Below are positions 1-11,876 of a stretch of 64,000 nucleotides of DNA, in pieces. Made by a program: the position numbers and the translations under genes. A model generated the notes under the pieces. It was given only the letters and a program-made list of their open reading frames with translations. It had not been told where the DNA came from and ran no database searches. Position 1 is the stretch's first letter, and each line of letters begins with the position of its first letter. The DNA is from Zhengitettix transpicula (lineage: Eukaryota; Arthropoda; Insecta; Orthoptera; Tetrigidae), in assembly GCA_037074705.1 (NCBI GenBank), contig CM073596.1, positions 17,876,501-17,940,500 on the forward strand, in the 5' to 3' direction.

Positions 1-7
1 TGATATG

Positions 8-277
8 CTACTTTTTGGTTTCATTTTTAATTTGTCCTGCCTTTTCTTTAAATTCTTCTCTTGCAGATTTGAGTTCAGATTCTAAATTATTCATAATTCT
101 TCTTAAAGAGCCAGGCCTGAGTTTTTCCACAATTCGTTGACTCCCAGCGGCTTCCTTGCCCACAGCAAAAAGATAGACAACAAAACGAGCTGCCTTGCGG
201 ATAGGGTATGAATCTGCTATCCTGTTCACAAGCTGCTCATTGTTGGCAAAGTAGCGCAGCAAAAATCTAAAAACCAT
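8..277 (-). CDS. NCBP2AS2: NCBP2AS2-like microprotein, complete single exon
   Basis: An 89-residue ORF closes with TAG just inside the left edge. It begins LLRYFANNEQLV after MVFRF, then PIRKAARFVVYLF, and has a basic, charged, probably helical C-terminal half ending in ETKK. This matches the layout of the NCBP2AS2 family (about 90-100 residues, one coding exon): an N-terminal hydrophobic helix with an 'LL..L..N.QLV' start, a P-hR-AA segment, then a charged tail. The start is well supported because an in-frame TAG lies 33 nt upstream of the ATG. The family is a conserved animal microprotein of poorly defined role, so I assign no activity. It is on the same strand as MED9, which lies about 1.4 kb upstream with MITE-like repeats between. 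The recognition is from memory of the family. I am fairly sure of the family and unsure of any function. Confidence 0.85.
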   Translation of the reverse strand: MVFRFLLRYFANNEQLVNRIADSYPIRKAARFVVYLFAVGKEAAGSQRIVEKLRPGSLRRIMNNLESELKSAREEFKEKAGQIKNETKK

Positions 278-394
278 TTCCCTTTGATAATTTTCGAGTT
301 CCTCTTGCTAAATAATTCAAAACATTCCTGTAAAACAAATGTATTTGTGTGTCAAGTATATCAATATATATATTGAGACTAATTTTGACTATTA
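278..394 (-). promoter_or_regulatory. 5' flank of the NCBP2AS2-like gene
   Basis: This is a short AT-rich stretch directly upstream of the NCBP2AS2 start and before the first foldback repeat. It must hold the 5' UTR and probably core promoter elements. I see no clear TATA box or initiator, so the call rests on position alone. Confidence 0.3.
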
Positions 395-500
395 CTTTTA
401 AATTGTCTCGAAAATTTGGAACATGTCACTTCATCCTGACTGGACCAACTATTGATTTCAGGATTAAGTTGACTTTGCTGTCTCTTTCCTTTCTAAAAGA
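395..500 (-). repeat. Foldback/MITE-like element, half copy
   Basis: Read on the minus strand, this stretch matches one half of the elements at 557-875 and 957-1140. It holds the gaaagagacag block, the gtcaact block, the gaaatcaatagttggtcc block, the cagtcaggatga block, and ends near ttttcgagacaa. The partner arm is missing and is replaced by the GT/TA microsatellite on the right. Confidence 0.6.

Positions 501-557
<57 letters not shown>
501..557. repeat. Compound (GT)n(TA)n microsatellite
   Basis: Ten GT units run directly into about 18 TA units with no interruption. It sits at the junction between the half copy and the full foldback element, suggesting those elements start or end in TA-rich DNA. 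Confidence 0.95.
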
Positions 558-558
<1 letters not shown>

Positions 559-875
559 CACATTAGGATAGGAAAGAGATACAGTGATGCCGACCTACCT
601 GAAATCAGTAGTTGGTGCAGTCTGGAAAGAGAGACAGGGTAGCCAACTTACCTGAAATAAACATTTGGTCCTTTCAGATTGTGCAGAAATAAAAAACAAA
701 TTTCTGAGAACCTGAGCCCCCTTCAGCAGGATAGACTGTTCGGCATGCAGTTCAGTCCTACTAGCTGGATAAAGGGGACTTAGGTCCTTGAAAGTTTTCT
801 GCGCAGGCCAAGTGGACCATCCTATGATTTAAGGTAAGTCAACTTCGCTGTCTCTCTTTCCTATATAAATGTGTT
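557..875. mobile_element. Foldback/MITE-like element with terminal inverted repeats
   Basis: The left end reads aacacattaggataggaaag and continues agatacagtgatgccgacct then acctgaaatc. The right end, reverse-complemented, reads aacacatttatataggaaag then agagacagcgaagttgactt then accttaaatc. That gives terminal inverted repeats of at least 50 bp with moderate divergence. The interior holds a second weaker inversion around the paired 'cctgagccccctt' and 'aaggggacttagg' blocks. There is no coding capacity, and the layout is typical of non-autonomous foldback DNA transposons. The parent transposon is unknown. Confidence 0.65.
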
Positions 876-956
876 ATTTAATTTGGTCTCATCACATTTT
901 CATTGACTGATATATATATATATATAAAGCAATTAAGGAAAATGTTACAATTAATT

Positions 957-1140
957 AACACATTTAGATAGAATATAGAGAGGGTGAAGTTGACTTACCT
1001 GAAATCAACAGTTGGGGTGAGGTGAGATAATATTACAAATTTTTGTGGGCCCAAGTCCCTCCTTCCTGACAAAGGGGGCTCAGGTCCTCGAAAATATGTA
1101 ATGTTCTATCACCTCAGCCTGACTGGACTATCTATTGATT
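957..1140. mobile_element. Second foldback/MITE-like copy, right end lost
   Basis: It starts aacacatttagatagaatat, like the 557-875 element, and then runs gttgacttacctgaaatcaa. The interior folds back: aaatcaacagttgg.. on the left pairs with aaatcaatagatagtcc.. read from the right, and gaggtgaga pairs with its partner near 1110. The outer right arm is missing, and the sequence passes into (TA)n at 1141. Confidence 0.6.
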
Positions 1141-1681
1141 TATATATATATATGTATATACCTAAAAATGCACAAAAAAGAATTATATGGGAAACATTAT
1201 AATAGTACAGTTAAAATAATTTGACATAGGTACCCAGCAAATAAGAAAATGTAATATATATATGATATTTCTCAGAATTTTTCCATTAACTACTCAAAAC
1301 TCCTTTCACTACAATATAGCCAGTATGAGAGCTGTTGATATTGTAGGATATATTTTGTTAAATCTATGATTAGTAAATCACGAAAGTGTAACAAATTTGA
1401 AGAAATATATAATGGTCATTTGACATTAACTTTTGTTGTAATAATTAAGTAAAATTTATCATCTATCTAGGAGTATAACTACAAACACACTGAATAGATC
1501 ATATGATAGCATAAGAAATACTTAAAACATTGTTGAGAAAAATTTAATCAACTTATGTTTCATATTAATATATATTTAAGAAAAATTAAAACTGGCACAT
1601 GATCCACAATCAAAGTGAAGTAACCTTAAGCTATAAAGAAAGTAAAAGATGTAGACTACATCTAATGTATGATACACTTAC
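1141..1681. other. AT-rich stretch, probable MED9 3' flank
   Basis: This lies downstream of the MED9 stop codon on the minus strand and should contain its 3' UTR and polyadenylation site. I could not single out one poly(A) signal among many AT-rich candidates. No other gene is visible. Confidence 0.4.
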
Positions 1682-3621
1682 TCATGACTTTGGTATTTCA
1701 AAAGTACACATGTTACGATATTTTCTTAACAGATCCTTTTTTAGTTGCAATTGCTTTCTCAATGTTTCCAATTTCTGTTGCTGTTCTTCTTTGCTGTATT
1801 CAACACCTGGCAGCCTTCCAATCTTAAAACCAAAAATAGATCCCTCTATGACATTCAGCACATAATATCATGATAAAAACATTAACCTTGCTCAAAACTT
1901 TAAGCCAATCTTTCAAATTTAAAATTATTGCTTATATATAAATATATTGAAAACTGAAATACTAAAAAAAAGTAGATTTATGAAATCATATTTAAAATTG
2001 AAATTTTTAAATATTTGAGTGGACTGACAGTGATAATTTTATAATTTAAGTGTGAAGTTTTCCTAATCAACTTCAAAGTTATTTTAAATACAATTGACCT
2101 TCTAAAAATATCTATGAAGACTAATTGCATAACAGGCTTAAAAAAAAATCTGACTTTCCAGGTGTACTATGTAAATAGAACACCCATGCCAGCTCATTGT
2201 ATGGTATTAAGCTAAATATAATGAGAATTTTAAAAATCAGCAGAAAATATGGTCCCAAATAACAAAAATTATGCAATACAATTTGTACTTAAACATTCCG
2301 GTTAAATGCTTTATTTAAGCACCTATAAATTAATATATATATATATATATAAGTGCTTAAAAAAGTTTGTTTAACGTTGATAAATTCAATTGGTTTGTTT
2401 TACTTACTTGTGCCCTTGCTTCATCAAATTTCTTATGCAATTCCAAAACTTTTTGACTTACGTCTTGAGACTCCCTTGTTTTCTGTGAGGTATCATGGGG
2501 GTCTCTCTCAACACTAAAAAAAATTATTTAAAACTTATGAAATGTACAAGAAATGGGAAGGAAATTAATTATATATTGAATGCTTCTCATCTAGATGTAA
2601 CAAACTTTATGCTATTATTCTCTTATTATATGGATTCATTTCCTTTGTTAATTGCACAATCTATTCTACTTCAAATTTAAAGTTGATTTTAATTTTATAA
2701 ATAATTGCATACTTAATCTTTTAATTTCAGAACTATGAATCTAAATACAAGTTGGCGGTCTCATTGAATATTCACTTATGATGAAGATAATGAAAAGGAT
2801 TACAAGCACAGCTATCAAGGTATGAGATTTGTACAAAATTCAAAAATATAAATATTCCACTATACCAATTTCATTTAAGATCATTAAAATAAGATATGCA
2901 TGGTTAATGGAAGCATTCACAAAAACACATGGTTAGATTCATTAAGATAAAATAAATTTTTAGAATTAATAACCAAACCACATGTTTATTGTCGCATTTG
3001 ATAGAGCAGTGATCGATAAAATTAGTTTCTATTTTAATCCTTGTTAGTTGGAAGGGAACAAATCAATACAAATATTAAAGCCATACAACTCTTGCTTACA
3101 TAACTGAATTGTAAAATGATTATGGACAGAATTATACATTATACCTTCAAATTTTACATCGATGACTGCCCTACAATATCATTTCATCGTATAATTCCCT
3201 CGAAAATGTAAAATATTGTAATCGAAGGATACACTAGATAACATTGTGGACTCATCGTCACGAGATCAAATTAAAGCGTTCAAGACGTAACGAAGATTCA
3301 AAAACAGTATTTATTTTAAAATAAACTTAAGTCATAAATTTGTATATATTTTTTGTTTTTATTCAAAAGAAAGAGTTTGTGGATCATAACACTATTAAAA
3401 AAAGGTAGAACAAATTAATTTTGAGGTTATGTTATTGTTGATTCCTCTTTGCTTCACGCACAATTGTAACCAAAATTTAATTTAATATTTACTCTAAATA
3501 ATAGTGAATATTGAAAATACCTTCTGATAATATCGTATATCAGCGGCAGGAAATCGGCGTCGACATCATCCACTGTAATCTGCGTCGGCGCTATATTGCC
3601 ATTTTGCTCCGAAGGTTCCAT
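1682..3621 (-). CDS. MED9: Mediator complex subunit 9 (MED9), three coding exons
   Basis: Exon 1 is 3521-3621 (ATG at 3621, 33 codons plus AG), exon 2 is 2408-2513 (completes Ser, then 35 codons), and exon 3 is 1682-1822 (46 codons plus TGA). Acceptors end tttttttag and ggttttaag; donors are gtattt and gtaagt; phases agree throughout, giving 115 residues. Exon 1 ends DADFLPLIYDIIR, the Mediator-9 signature FLPL-hhhIIR. Exon 2 is a charged helix (SQKVLELHKKFDEARAQ). Exon 3 holds GRLPGVEYSKEEQQQKLETL and ends CTFEIPKS, matching the MPG-EQQQ-LREQ-KYK-C-FEIPK end of vertebrate MED9. An in-frame TGA lies upstream of the ATG. MED9 is a small subunit of the Mediator middle module, which links activators to RNA polymerase II in the nucleus. 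Exons and residues are seen; the role is family knowledge. Confidence 0.93.
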
Positions 3622-6600
3622 TCTACATGCTTCCTGGCTTCACAGATGAAACCTTACGGACCGCGTCTGTCTGAGGGAATTAATGAAGGGTTGAAAACTG
3701 TTGACTAGAATGAAGGATCAGATTTGTTTTTGCCAACAACGTATGCATTTAATTCTTTCGAATTCCCTATATTACCAAAATTTCAAAACGGTTTTTGCAA
3801 CTATATCCTTCAAATCTAAAAACGCGTTTTCTTTACGAGTGTTTCAAATAATACGTCAATTTGAAACAACCCCGACTGGTTTTTGCTTGCGACGTTCTAC
3901 TGATTTGTTTCCTAGGTTCTAAACCAACCAATTTGTCTTTCAATTCAGCCAAGAATACTGTTCGTAACGTAGGTATTATTGTCCTTATCTAAAATTGTTG
4001 ATTCTCGTCTTAACATTTTCGCCATCCTTTTCCAACGACTATTTTCAGAGCTTAGAGAGCAATTTTTAAACCATATATCTTACGTTTCTGTGAGGCTAGA
4101 GTTTTGAAATACATAACAGAGAACTGTTCATCCAACATAACGGATTTCATGTAATTTCTAACCAATAACTCGAAACTGAAGCTTTGCAGAATAAAATTTA
4201 TGAAGATAACAAAATTCAAAATTTTTAGGTATCTATCTACGATAAATTAAAAGAGTAGAGTTTTCAAGAACGTAAGTTCAGCCAGCTGTTAGGATAATGT
4301 CAAATTGCAATTTATTGAATATAGAAAAATCGTTTATTTTGTATACTTGACACAACGATTCATATTTGCTGTAATACAACTTATAAAAACTTGGAAAATC
4401 AGTGTCTATTATACATAATCTTCTCATGATCTTATTTAAACCGTCCATTTTCACTTCCGCATAATCTGGTGCGTCTCTCATAGAACAGAATCTTCTTTGA
4501 ACATATCAATTTAATTTATCTTTTTTTTTGTACCGAGGTGCTTGGGTTTATTTTGATATTAAACGACATCAGCTCCCCGATAATAAGAACAACTCTACAT
4601 CCTAGTGAAATTTTTATATCAATAAATGGAAGAACAAAGGGTAAATCATTCCAAAATCTGTTCGCATTTTACTTATTTGTGATGACAGCAATTGCGAGGT
4701 CCATTTTCTGCACAGATAAACTGTTTGGTCGTATTTACTGAAAAAAATTATGTAACTATTACAAAATCTTAACTGCCATTAATAAAAACAGTTCCATAAT
4801 CTGGAATTGCCTTCTCACTTCCAGAAATTACAAAAGTCGTAGGATACTCATTTCAGTGTTCTGCTTGTCGGATAAACGAAATTTTAAATATTCGGTGTAT
4901 TCCGGGTTTGAACGAGGACCGTGAAGTTTAAAACTGTGAACTGAAAGATATGGAAGTTCTGCACTATTAATTACTGTCAGCCGGTAGTTTTGTGTGTTTA
5001 TTTAAGATAATTCGAACAAATTTTGTAAATTGAGAAGTTGCTACCATCAACTCTCATATTTCGACTGATTTATTGCAGAGTGTGGAAATGTGTGACATCA
5101 GAGATCAGAAGCAGGAATCGTCAGTGAACGTAATGCAAATTCGTGTCGTCTATGTATCAGATATAATCTTGTTTCCTCCCAAGTTTCAATGAATATTAAC
5201 AAATTGGAGGTTAAGACAACTTCAAGAAGGAAAGAGCCTCGTAAGATCACATTTCATTACCAAGAATTGGAATCTGTCCAATAGCTTTTAAGTATTTAAG
5301 AAGCCTGACTACTAATGATACTTATTGCTCCAAAATATGTTTAACATCAATTAAAACTTTTACGAATAGAAGCTCTATTGATTAGCAAGGAAACTGAGCT
5401 TGGTGTAGTGTCCTGTTTGGAGTATTAGCCTACTTAAACGATTTGGAAATATGAGGAAATAAGATACCACGAAGGCTTTAAAATTTGCTGATGGAGAAGG
5501 ATTAGTGGACAGACAGGTTTATAAATTAAGAAGTGTAAATAAAAATAGATTCACGTAGGGAAATTCTTGGATGGAATGCATCATGAGCAGGACCTGCTTG
5601 AAACAAGACGTCATTAAAGGACAAGTAACTACTACGGAGGACTATATAGGGCCTGTAAGCAAGAAATTGAAGAAAAGTATTTTTATTTTATTTTAAAGGA
5701 GGTATCAGAAGTTAGGTATTAAATTAAGAGTTAAATTTTCAGATCATGTACGTGGAAAAGACCTAGGCACAATATCTAATAATTCTTGGAACAAATATGC
5801 CGACTGACATTTTATTACATGTTAAATAAATGCATTTTTAAGAAAGGTAAAAATAAGAAGGAATGAAGTTCTGACGGTTATTGATATACAATATTCTTTG
5901 ATATATTATATTAAGTTTCGTTATTATAGACTAATTTAAAGTGAAATCACTGTATAAATGTAATTTAAATTTCAATAGTTTTATTTTTTTACTTCTGCGA
6001 AATTCTTTTCAGTGACGAATTTAATCATTTAATTGAAAAGTGAAGCCTTAAAGATTCCGAGTTATGCTTTGCGCACAACAAATAATTCATTACAGCAGTC
6101 TACCTTCAGGCGCTTTTCGTTTATTTGTGCTAATTACATTTTAAGATAAGGAATTAGAATTTGGATTCTTTAATATTGTGGAAATATTTACTGTCTTGAG
6201 GCCATTAAATGAGAGGTAACAAGAAAATACTTAGTTTTTATTAATATGTTTGTCGTACCAAAGAACTTATCTGACCATTCGCCAAGCTCGTTAAAGACAT
6301 TACCATAGCTGATATTTATTTTATTTCGGGATAATCCTTATTCCAATGGCTTTCATCAGCAGCCAGATTATAAAAACTTTTTAATATTGAATTTTATGGG
6401 AGTTTTCATCAATTTGCAATAGTTATCATCTCTTAAAATAAAACATACTTTAGATACTATATAAAAATATTTGACAATTTAATTTCATTAATCCTATTAA
6501 TCTTTAATGGCCAATACATAGTTTGACCGAAATATGTGTTCCTTCATACTTTTAATATTAAAATATTGACTGTTTCCTAGTAGTGGTAAAACATTATGAG

Positions 6601-7849
6601 ATGTATCTACGGTCCAAATGGACATTTATAGTTATTATCCAATTTTATGTCGAAACTTGGAAAAAATTTCAAAAAGTAACAAATAAAAGCTCCACCGTAC
6701 ACATACATATAGATGAAACTCTCATTCTTTCTTTTCAGCTAATATATTGTATAAAAATAAGATGACTGTCATAAAAATTTAATTTATACTTGTACTTTTA
6801 ATAGAAAAAATATATCGGTCAGATGTGAAGGAACATTATTTTCTAAAGTAATTACGGTGCATATATATTTTTTATATTTTATTTTCATTTCGTGGTGAAT
6901 TAATTTCATCCGAAATTCTTCGTACAAACTTACCTTTCATTACATGTATCCTACCTTGCTTACAATCGTATCTATTGATATGCAGTTGAGATAATTTTAT
7001 GTTTTTATTCGGTTGTCAATCATATTATTTACGTTCGGACGTATGTATTGGACACACGTTTTGAAGTTTCAAAGTGAACAAAGCGCTGTCACCACACACT
7101 GTCAAGTACGTAAGACAAGTTAATATCAGTATTCTGTATTTGATTGATCACACATGTAAACGGCCAAATTTATTGAAATTTCATTATTCTGAGAGATTTA
7201 CTCTATAGTCTATACAAATAAACGTTGGGACGTAAATACAATATGATACGGCATGAACGAAATTAATGTTTAATAATTTTTTATTGCTTATTTCTACATT
7301 TTGCCTTGAAATTGTTTCAGTGAATTATGAACATTACTAATAAACTAGCAGACTTTGTTATAGTTATTTTTTAAAATTCTTTGTCAGACCTCTCAGTGTC
7401 TTCATTTATGTAAAAAAATCGAAGGAGCTTAATTATATCTCCCCATAGGCGTATATTGTATCAGTCACATAAAAAAATAAAAAGGTCTTCAGAGCATATG
7501 TTGTTGTAGCTTTCGGCTTTTTGTGTACAATTCATCGTATATTCATACTATATTTGACACTTGACGAAAGCAATAAGGCTAGAAAAATGTTGTGTTTATT
7601 TTATCACGTAATTTTGTGTTTATTGGGTTCTTCATTATGTATTTGTTAATTCTGTAATAATCTTGAAAATCGTAGAGATGGCATGAAACTAAAATATAAA
7701 TTAATGTCCGCTTCCCATAACACTTCATGCTGCAAGTTGATTATTAGAACTTGAGATAAGTGAGATGGAAGTGTGGATAAATAAACGAGGATTGCAAAAG
7801 TACTGAAATTTGAAATTTCGTGGATAAATCCTTAATTGTAATCAATGGC
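3622..7849. other. Intergenic DNA between divergent MED9 and ASAP
   Basis: This is AT-rich sequence with scattered ORFs under 75 codons and no recognisable protein. It separates MED9 (leftward) from ASAP (rightward). The MED9 promoter must lie just right of 3621, where the sequence is briefly GC-richer (to about 3670). I see no convincing repeat or RNA gene. Confidence 0.5.
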
Positions 7850-8254
7850 CACAGACGGTGTCTACAGCCGTCTAATTCGACATAGTTAATATGGACTGTC
7901 AAGAGGTGGCGCTGATTCCGCGCTGAATCAGTGTCCTCTAGTGACTAAGCGGTAAACTACTAGCGATAGTCAGGCGTCTCAGCGTCTTCATTGATTGTAA
8001 TGGTCTTAAGTTGCCAAGTGACGGCCAGTGTTCTGTGAGAGTTCAAAGTGGATGGAAGTCTGTAATGTAGCTCGCTGCGTGTGGTGTTCAAAAACAAAAC
8101 AAAATTTTTTTTTGATGTGAGCTGGGGCGCACGTAGGCGGAGAGGTGAAGAAGGGAGTTTGGTTTTTTTTTTGTTTAATCAGTGTGTGGTGTGGTTGATC
8201 GGTTGGGTTTAGTGGGAAGACCAAAACTGGGGTGGATTATTTTTCAACCAAAAA
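7850..8254 (+). promoter_or_regulatory. 5' flank and 5' UTR region of ASAP
   Basis: GC and CpG content rises here compared with the preceding kilobases. The stretch runs into the ASAP start codon in a good context (aaaaatgcc). An in-frame TAG lies 42 nt upstream of the ATG, so translation cannot begin earlier in this exon. No TATA box is evident. A polypurine/polythymine-rich stretch at 8100-8175 precedes the start. Promoter status is inferred from position and composition. Confidence 0.45.
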
Positions 8255-8380
8255 ATGCCGGGTTTGATACGAGTGAGTGAGTTCGTAGAAGAGACCCGTG
8301 AGGATTACAATTCGCCGACGACGTCGACTTTCGTGTCCCGGATGCCGCAATGTAGACAGACGATCGCCTCCTTGGAAGAA
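8255..8380 (+). CDS. ASAP: ASAP-type Arf-GAP, first coding exon only
   Basis: This is a 42-codon exon ending in phase 0 at a GTGAGT donor (8381). The product starts MPGLIRVSEFVEETREDYNS, then PTTSTFVSRMPQCRQTIASL and EE. Vertebrate ASAP1/ASAP2 share the pattern MPDQISVSEF-AET-EDYNSPT-SSF-TR---CR-TV--LEE, so the match covers the whole exon. In ASAP proteins this opens the N-terminal BAR domain, followed by PH, Arf-GAP, ankyrin and SH3 domains. The family switches off Arf GTPases at membranes and affects actin and focal-contact behaviour. Only this exon is present; I found no continuation (LDxDR..LxKhKKxhKAI pattern) to the right edge. Whether the insect gene is closer to ASAP1 or ASAP2 cannot be told from 42 residues. 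The start is fixed by the in-frame upstream TAG and by alignment with the conserved internal Met used in ASAP2. Confidence 0.9.
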
Positions 8381-10743
8381 GTGAGTTCAACTTATACTTA
8401 TCTCGGTTCTTTTCGCTGGGTAATCGCGATGTTTATCACGTACGTACGTGCGCGGTGAGAGTGAAAGTTACGAACAACAGACTACAACCTCCAGTGCGCG
8501 CGTCATTTTCGAGTTATCTAATGAAATGGCATCTTACTAATCGCAATTGCTTTTCTAAGATAATTCGAGAATCAGGTCAAAATTACGCTTGGAAGAGGTC
8601 CATTACTAACACGAGACATTGCTGAAAACCGCGTTATTTTCGGTGGACCAGTGATTATTCACCGATCAAGGAATTGTAGACATGTACAGAAAATTGACGT
8701 ATAAACACGCCGACGTGAAACCCGAGTGACAAGTAGACCTTGGGCAAATAAATGGTTACTCCCACATATTCCGCGACCGGGAATAAAGCGTGTAACATCC
8801 CTTCGATTTGTATATGATTGAAAAAACTATAATTTTTCTTTTTGGAAACAGCGTCCTTATTCTTATAGGAAAAATCAGGAAAACGTTCAAGGAATGTTTA
8901 TTGCCGTGTCTCAATGTACACGAATGTATAAATTATAGCACTTCATGGATTTGTACTTATATATTTTATATAATCATTAAATCACGCTACTTTTTTTGCA
9001 CAAATCTTGGATTAAGTAATTTTTTTAAGTTGATTTAATCACATTGAACCATATTGTATTTAAGCGTCTTAATTTTTTTTGTGACTATGCTCAAACTGCT
9101 GTTAAGTTTTATTGTGTGAAATTAATGTTGGGCGAACTTAAATTCCTTTGCCTTCGTAAGGCTTATTGTTCGTATGACGGCCACATCTAATCCTGACAAT
9201 TGTCAATGTGACACATTCCGGAACGGCGGAAACATATGGTCAGTGTGATCAGTTCCGACAACTAGTTACGCTTTTCAAATTCCGTCATTTATGCGGGGGA
9301 AAAACTCGTAAATTAAGTTGTTTTATTTTAATACGATTTGAAAATGAAAAATTTACGTTTGATTGAAATAATGAATAAGAATGATAATTCCAAATATTTT
9401 AAACCATGACACATAAAAATACCTTTCTTGTATGCTTTATTTAATAAATGTGTATAGTTTCAACCTAAACAACTGAATAGAATAATTTTTTTCGTCTCAA
9501 ACAACGTTATGTATCAGTATGTACTGATATGTGATTTTATTAAAAGTCCCTGTATAATATTCTTGGAATATTTGACACGAGTCTAACAATCAATTTGTCT
9601 TTCTTATTCATTAATATTATTTGATTCATAAAAATCCAAAATTTGGAAACTGTTTACAATAAAAATAATACCTTTCTTGCCAGAAACATTGCATCTTACT
9701 AAATGCAAGTAGATTCAGTTAAATTGCCCTGGATTAGAAATAAATTCGTAACGCTGACAGGTAATAGGATTTTGTCCCATACGCAATATTGACTGAATTG
9801 CTGGTTTCGATACAGTGATTTACTACCTGGCGAAAGAGGAAATGCATTTGACATGATGAGAAGTGGTAATTTTCTCGTGTACGGTCTCGCTCCCCGGCAC
9901 GATTTTTCCATTCTCATGTTGTTCGACGGAGTTTTCTGCTTTTGAACAAGTAGGTTTGCCCATGGCGATGAGACTAAGGCAGCAGAAAAATAGTAAATTT
10001 ATGTTCTTGGGTAATTACTCTGTGTGTCATAATACTTGTTGATTTCTCTTCCAGTCAACGCAATGTCTATATAAAGTATATGGAGTGACGTTTTATTGTT
10101 CTTGTTTTTCCCTTACAGCAAGAAACGTAATGTCAAGCTGAATTTTTCTGACACATAATTCACGCTATTTCCTCACTTGTATCGAAGATAAAACTGTAAA
10201 AAGAGAGTTAAAATACTGTTTGTCGTTGTTTATTGTTTGTATAAAAAAATAAGCGTCGTTGCAATTGATGTTTGGTTTGTTATATTTGGTAGAGTGTGAA
10301 CAGGGATACATTTTCGTATTTCTACCAAGAACCAACAATGGGCAGTGAGGCTAGATTGAGACTCTTCAGTAGTGTCCATTATCTAGCTGCAATAATGTGG
10401 AGGGAAGATGATACGAATTGTTGCATGAGACATTTGTGGACAGACACGTGAACAATGGCGCCTAGATTGGGAAGCAACTAGGCATTATCGCGGAAAACGA
10501 AAATTCCTACGTAGAACCGTTTTTTTTGTTTTCCTTCCTAAAATACTGTATGAATTCACAGATTGGTTAAGAAGTGCTATATATAATTGTGCCACTGTTC
10601 AATAAAAGCCACAAGCCCACGGATATATCCTGAGATTAAGATCATTGCTCATAAAATCAATAATTATAAACAAAAAGAAAAGTTTCGTTAATACGATCAG
10701 AGTTTACCATTCAAATAGTGATTTTTTCATGTTGCGGAAAAAA
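8381..10743 (+). other. Start of the presumed long first intron of ASAP
   Basis: The stretch begins with the donor gtgagttc and is gene-free. ORFs are short and do not resemble any family. About 9346-9382 resembles the edge of the foldback family at 27.8 and 29.2 kb (acgtttgattgaaataatga then ataag). Nothing else stands out. Confidence 0.6.
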
Positions 10744-10959
10744 TTTAAATACTTGTTATAAATAATTTAAATATTTGTTATAAATAATTTAAATATTTGT
10801 TATAAATAAGTTAAATATTTGTTATAAATGAGTTAAATATTTGTTATACATAAATTAAATATTTGTTATAAATAATTTATATATTTTTATAAATAATTTA
10901 TATATTTTTATAAATAATTTATATATTTTTATAAATAATTTATATATTTTTATAAATAA
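10744..10959. repeat. AT minisatellite, 6 x 22 bp followed by 4 x 21 bp
   Basis: Six tandem units of the type tttaaatatttgttataaat (plus aa) occupy 10744-10875. Four identical units of the type tttatatatttttataaata (plus a) occupy 10876-10959. The second type differs mainly by loss of one base and the central g, so the array changes subtype abruptly. Confidence 0.95.
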
Positions 10960-11420
10960 ATTTTTATCCATTTTAATTAATATAATAATAATTATATATA
11001 ACACACACCTTTCTTATCTAGATCATTTATATCAAGCTGTTTCAGCGACAATATTGTATCTATTTTGCTTTCATCTGACCTGGTGTATCGAAAAATATTT
11101 CTCTATATGTGGTGTATAGAAACAATGTTTCACTGTCCGATACACAACGGTGATTGTCCGCAAGAATGAGCAATCTACAATGCGTTTGACGATCATTGCG
11201 CTGCACGTTTGAGTTAATTGAGTATTTTTTGAGTATGAGACATCAATTCATTACAAATCAAGATTAGTATAGAGTTTTTTTTAAATACAAACCACATCGA
11301 AACAGACACTTAGTATTTTAATTGTAATTATAATCAGTATATACCAAATTTTAATATTTCGTATTTTCTCTCTCTTAATTTTAGAATTAAATTGTATTTT
11401 TTTAAAGGTATCGAACTTTA

Positions 11421-11876
11421 GGGATGCCTTCACATATTTCTGGTTTTTTGAACTAAGGTTCCCACATGCCGAGGCACCTCGGCCTGTTCTGAGAGGTGTA
11501 TGTTCCAGGGTCACAGACCTTGGGCATACGGTAAGAGTTGTCCGCTATTCCTATTGGAATAGTCGGCCAGCTGCCTCCTAAACTGATCGAAGCTAGGACC
11601 CCACAGCAAACCCCTCTCCCGCCATCGGAAGGGCGTGGGACAAGTACCAAATGCCCGACCTACCTGATGCAGGTTTTTCTAGGGTTTTTCCTGCATCACT
11701 TTGAGGCGAATTGCTGGGTAGGATCCTTAAACCGTAGCCCGAGGGCCCTAAATAACCCTTGGCTACCTTGCTCTACCTTTCCGCATCCCCCCTTTCATTT
11801 TTTTTTCTATGCTATAAGAGGGGAGTTGCCACTATGTGGATTACCCTATACATAGCATGTCTACACCTTAAAAAAA
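11421..11876 (+). mobile_element. R1 SINE-like repeat, near full length
   Basis: It begins gggatgccttcac, passes gaactaaggttcccacatgc, the aagagttgtccgctattcct block, cagctgcctcctaaac, gccatcggaagggcgtggga, ggtaggatccttaaacc and agaggggagttgccactatg, and ends gtctacacctt followed by an A run. The same blocks in the same order occur in eight other places in this window, on both strands. No protein is coded. The A-rich end and both orientations favour a retroposed SINE-like element. I see no clear tRNA A/B box, so the class is uncertain. Confidence 0.75.

Noticed and set aside
11453..11855. ORFs on both strands at 11.5 kb, with look-alikes at 20.3, 52.1 and 58.1 kb
   Set aside because: These are R1 repeat sequence. 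The recurring peptide results from repeat copies, not a gene family.
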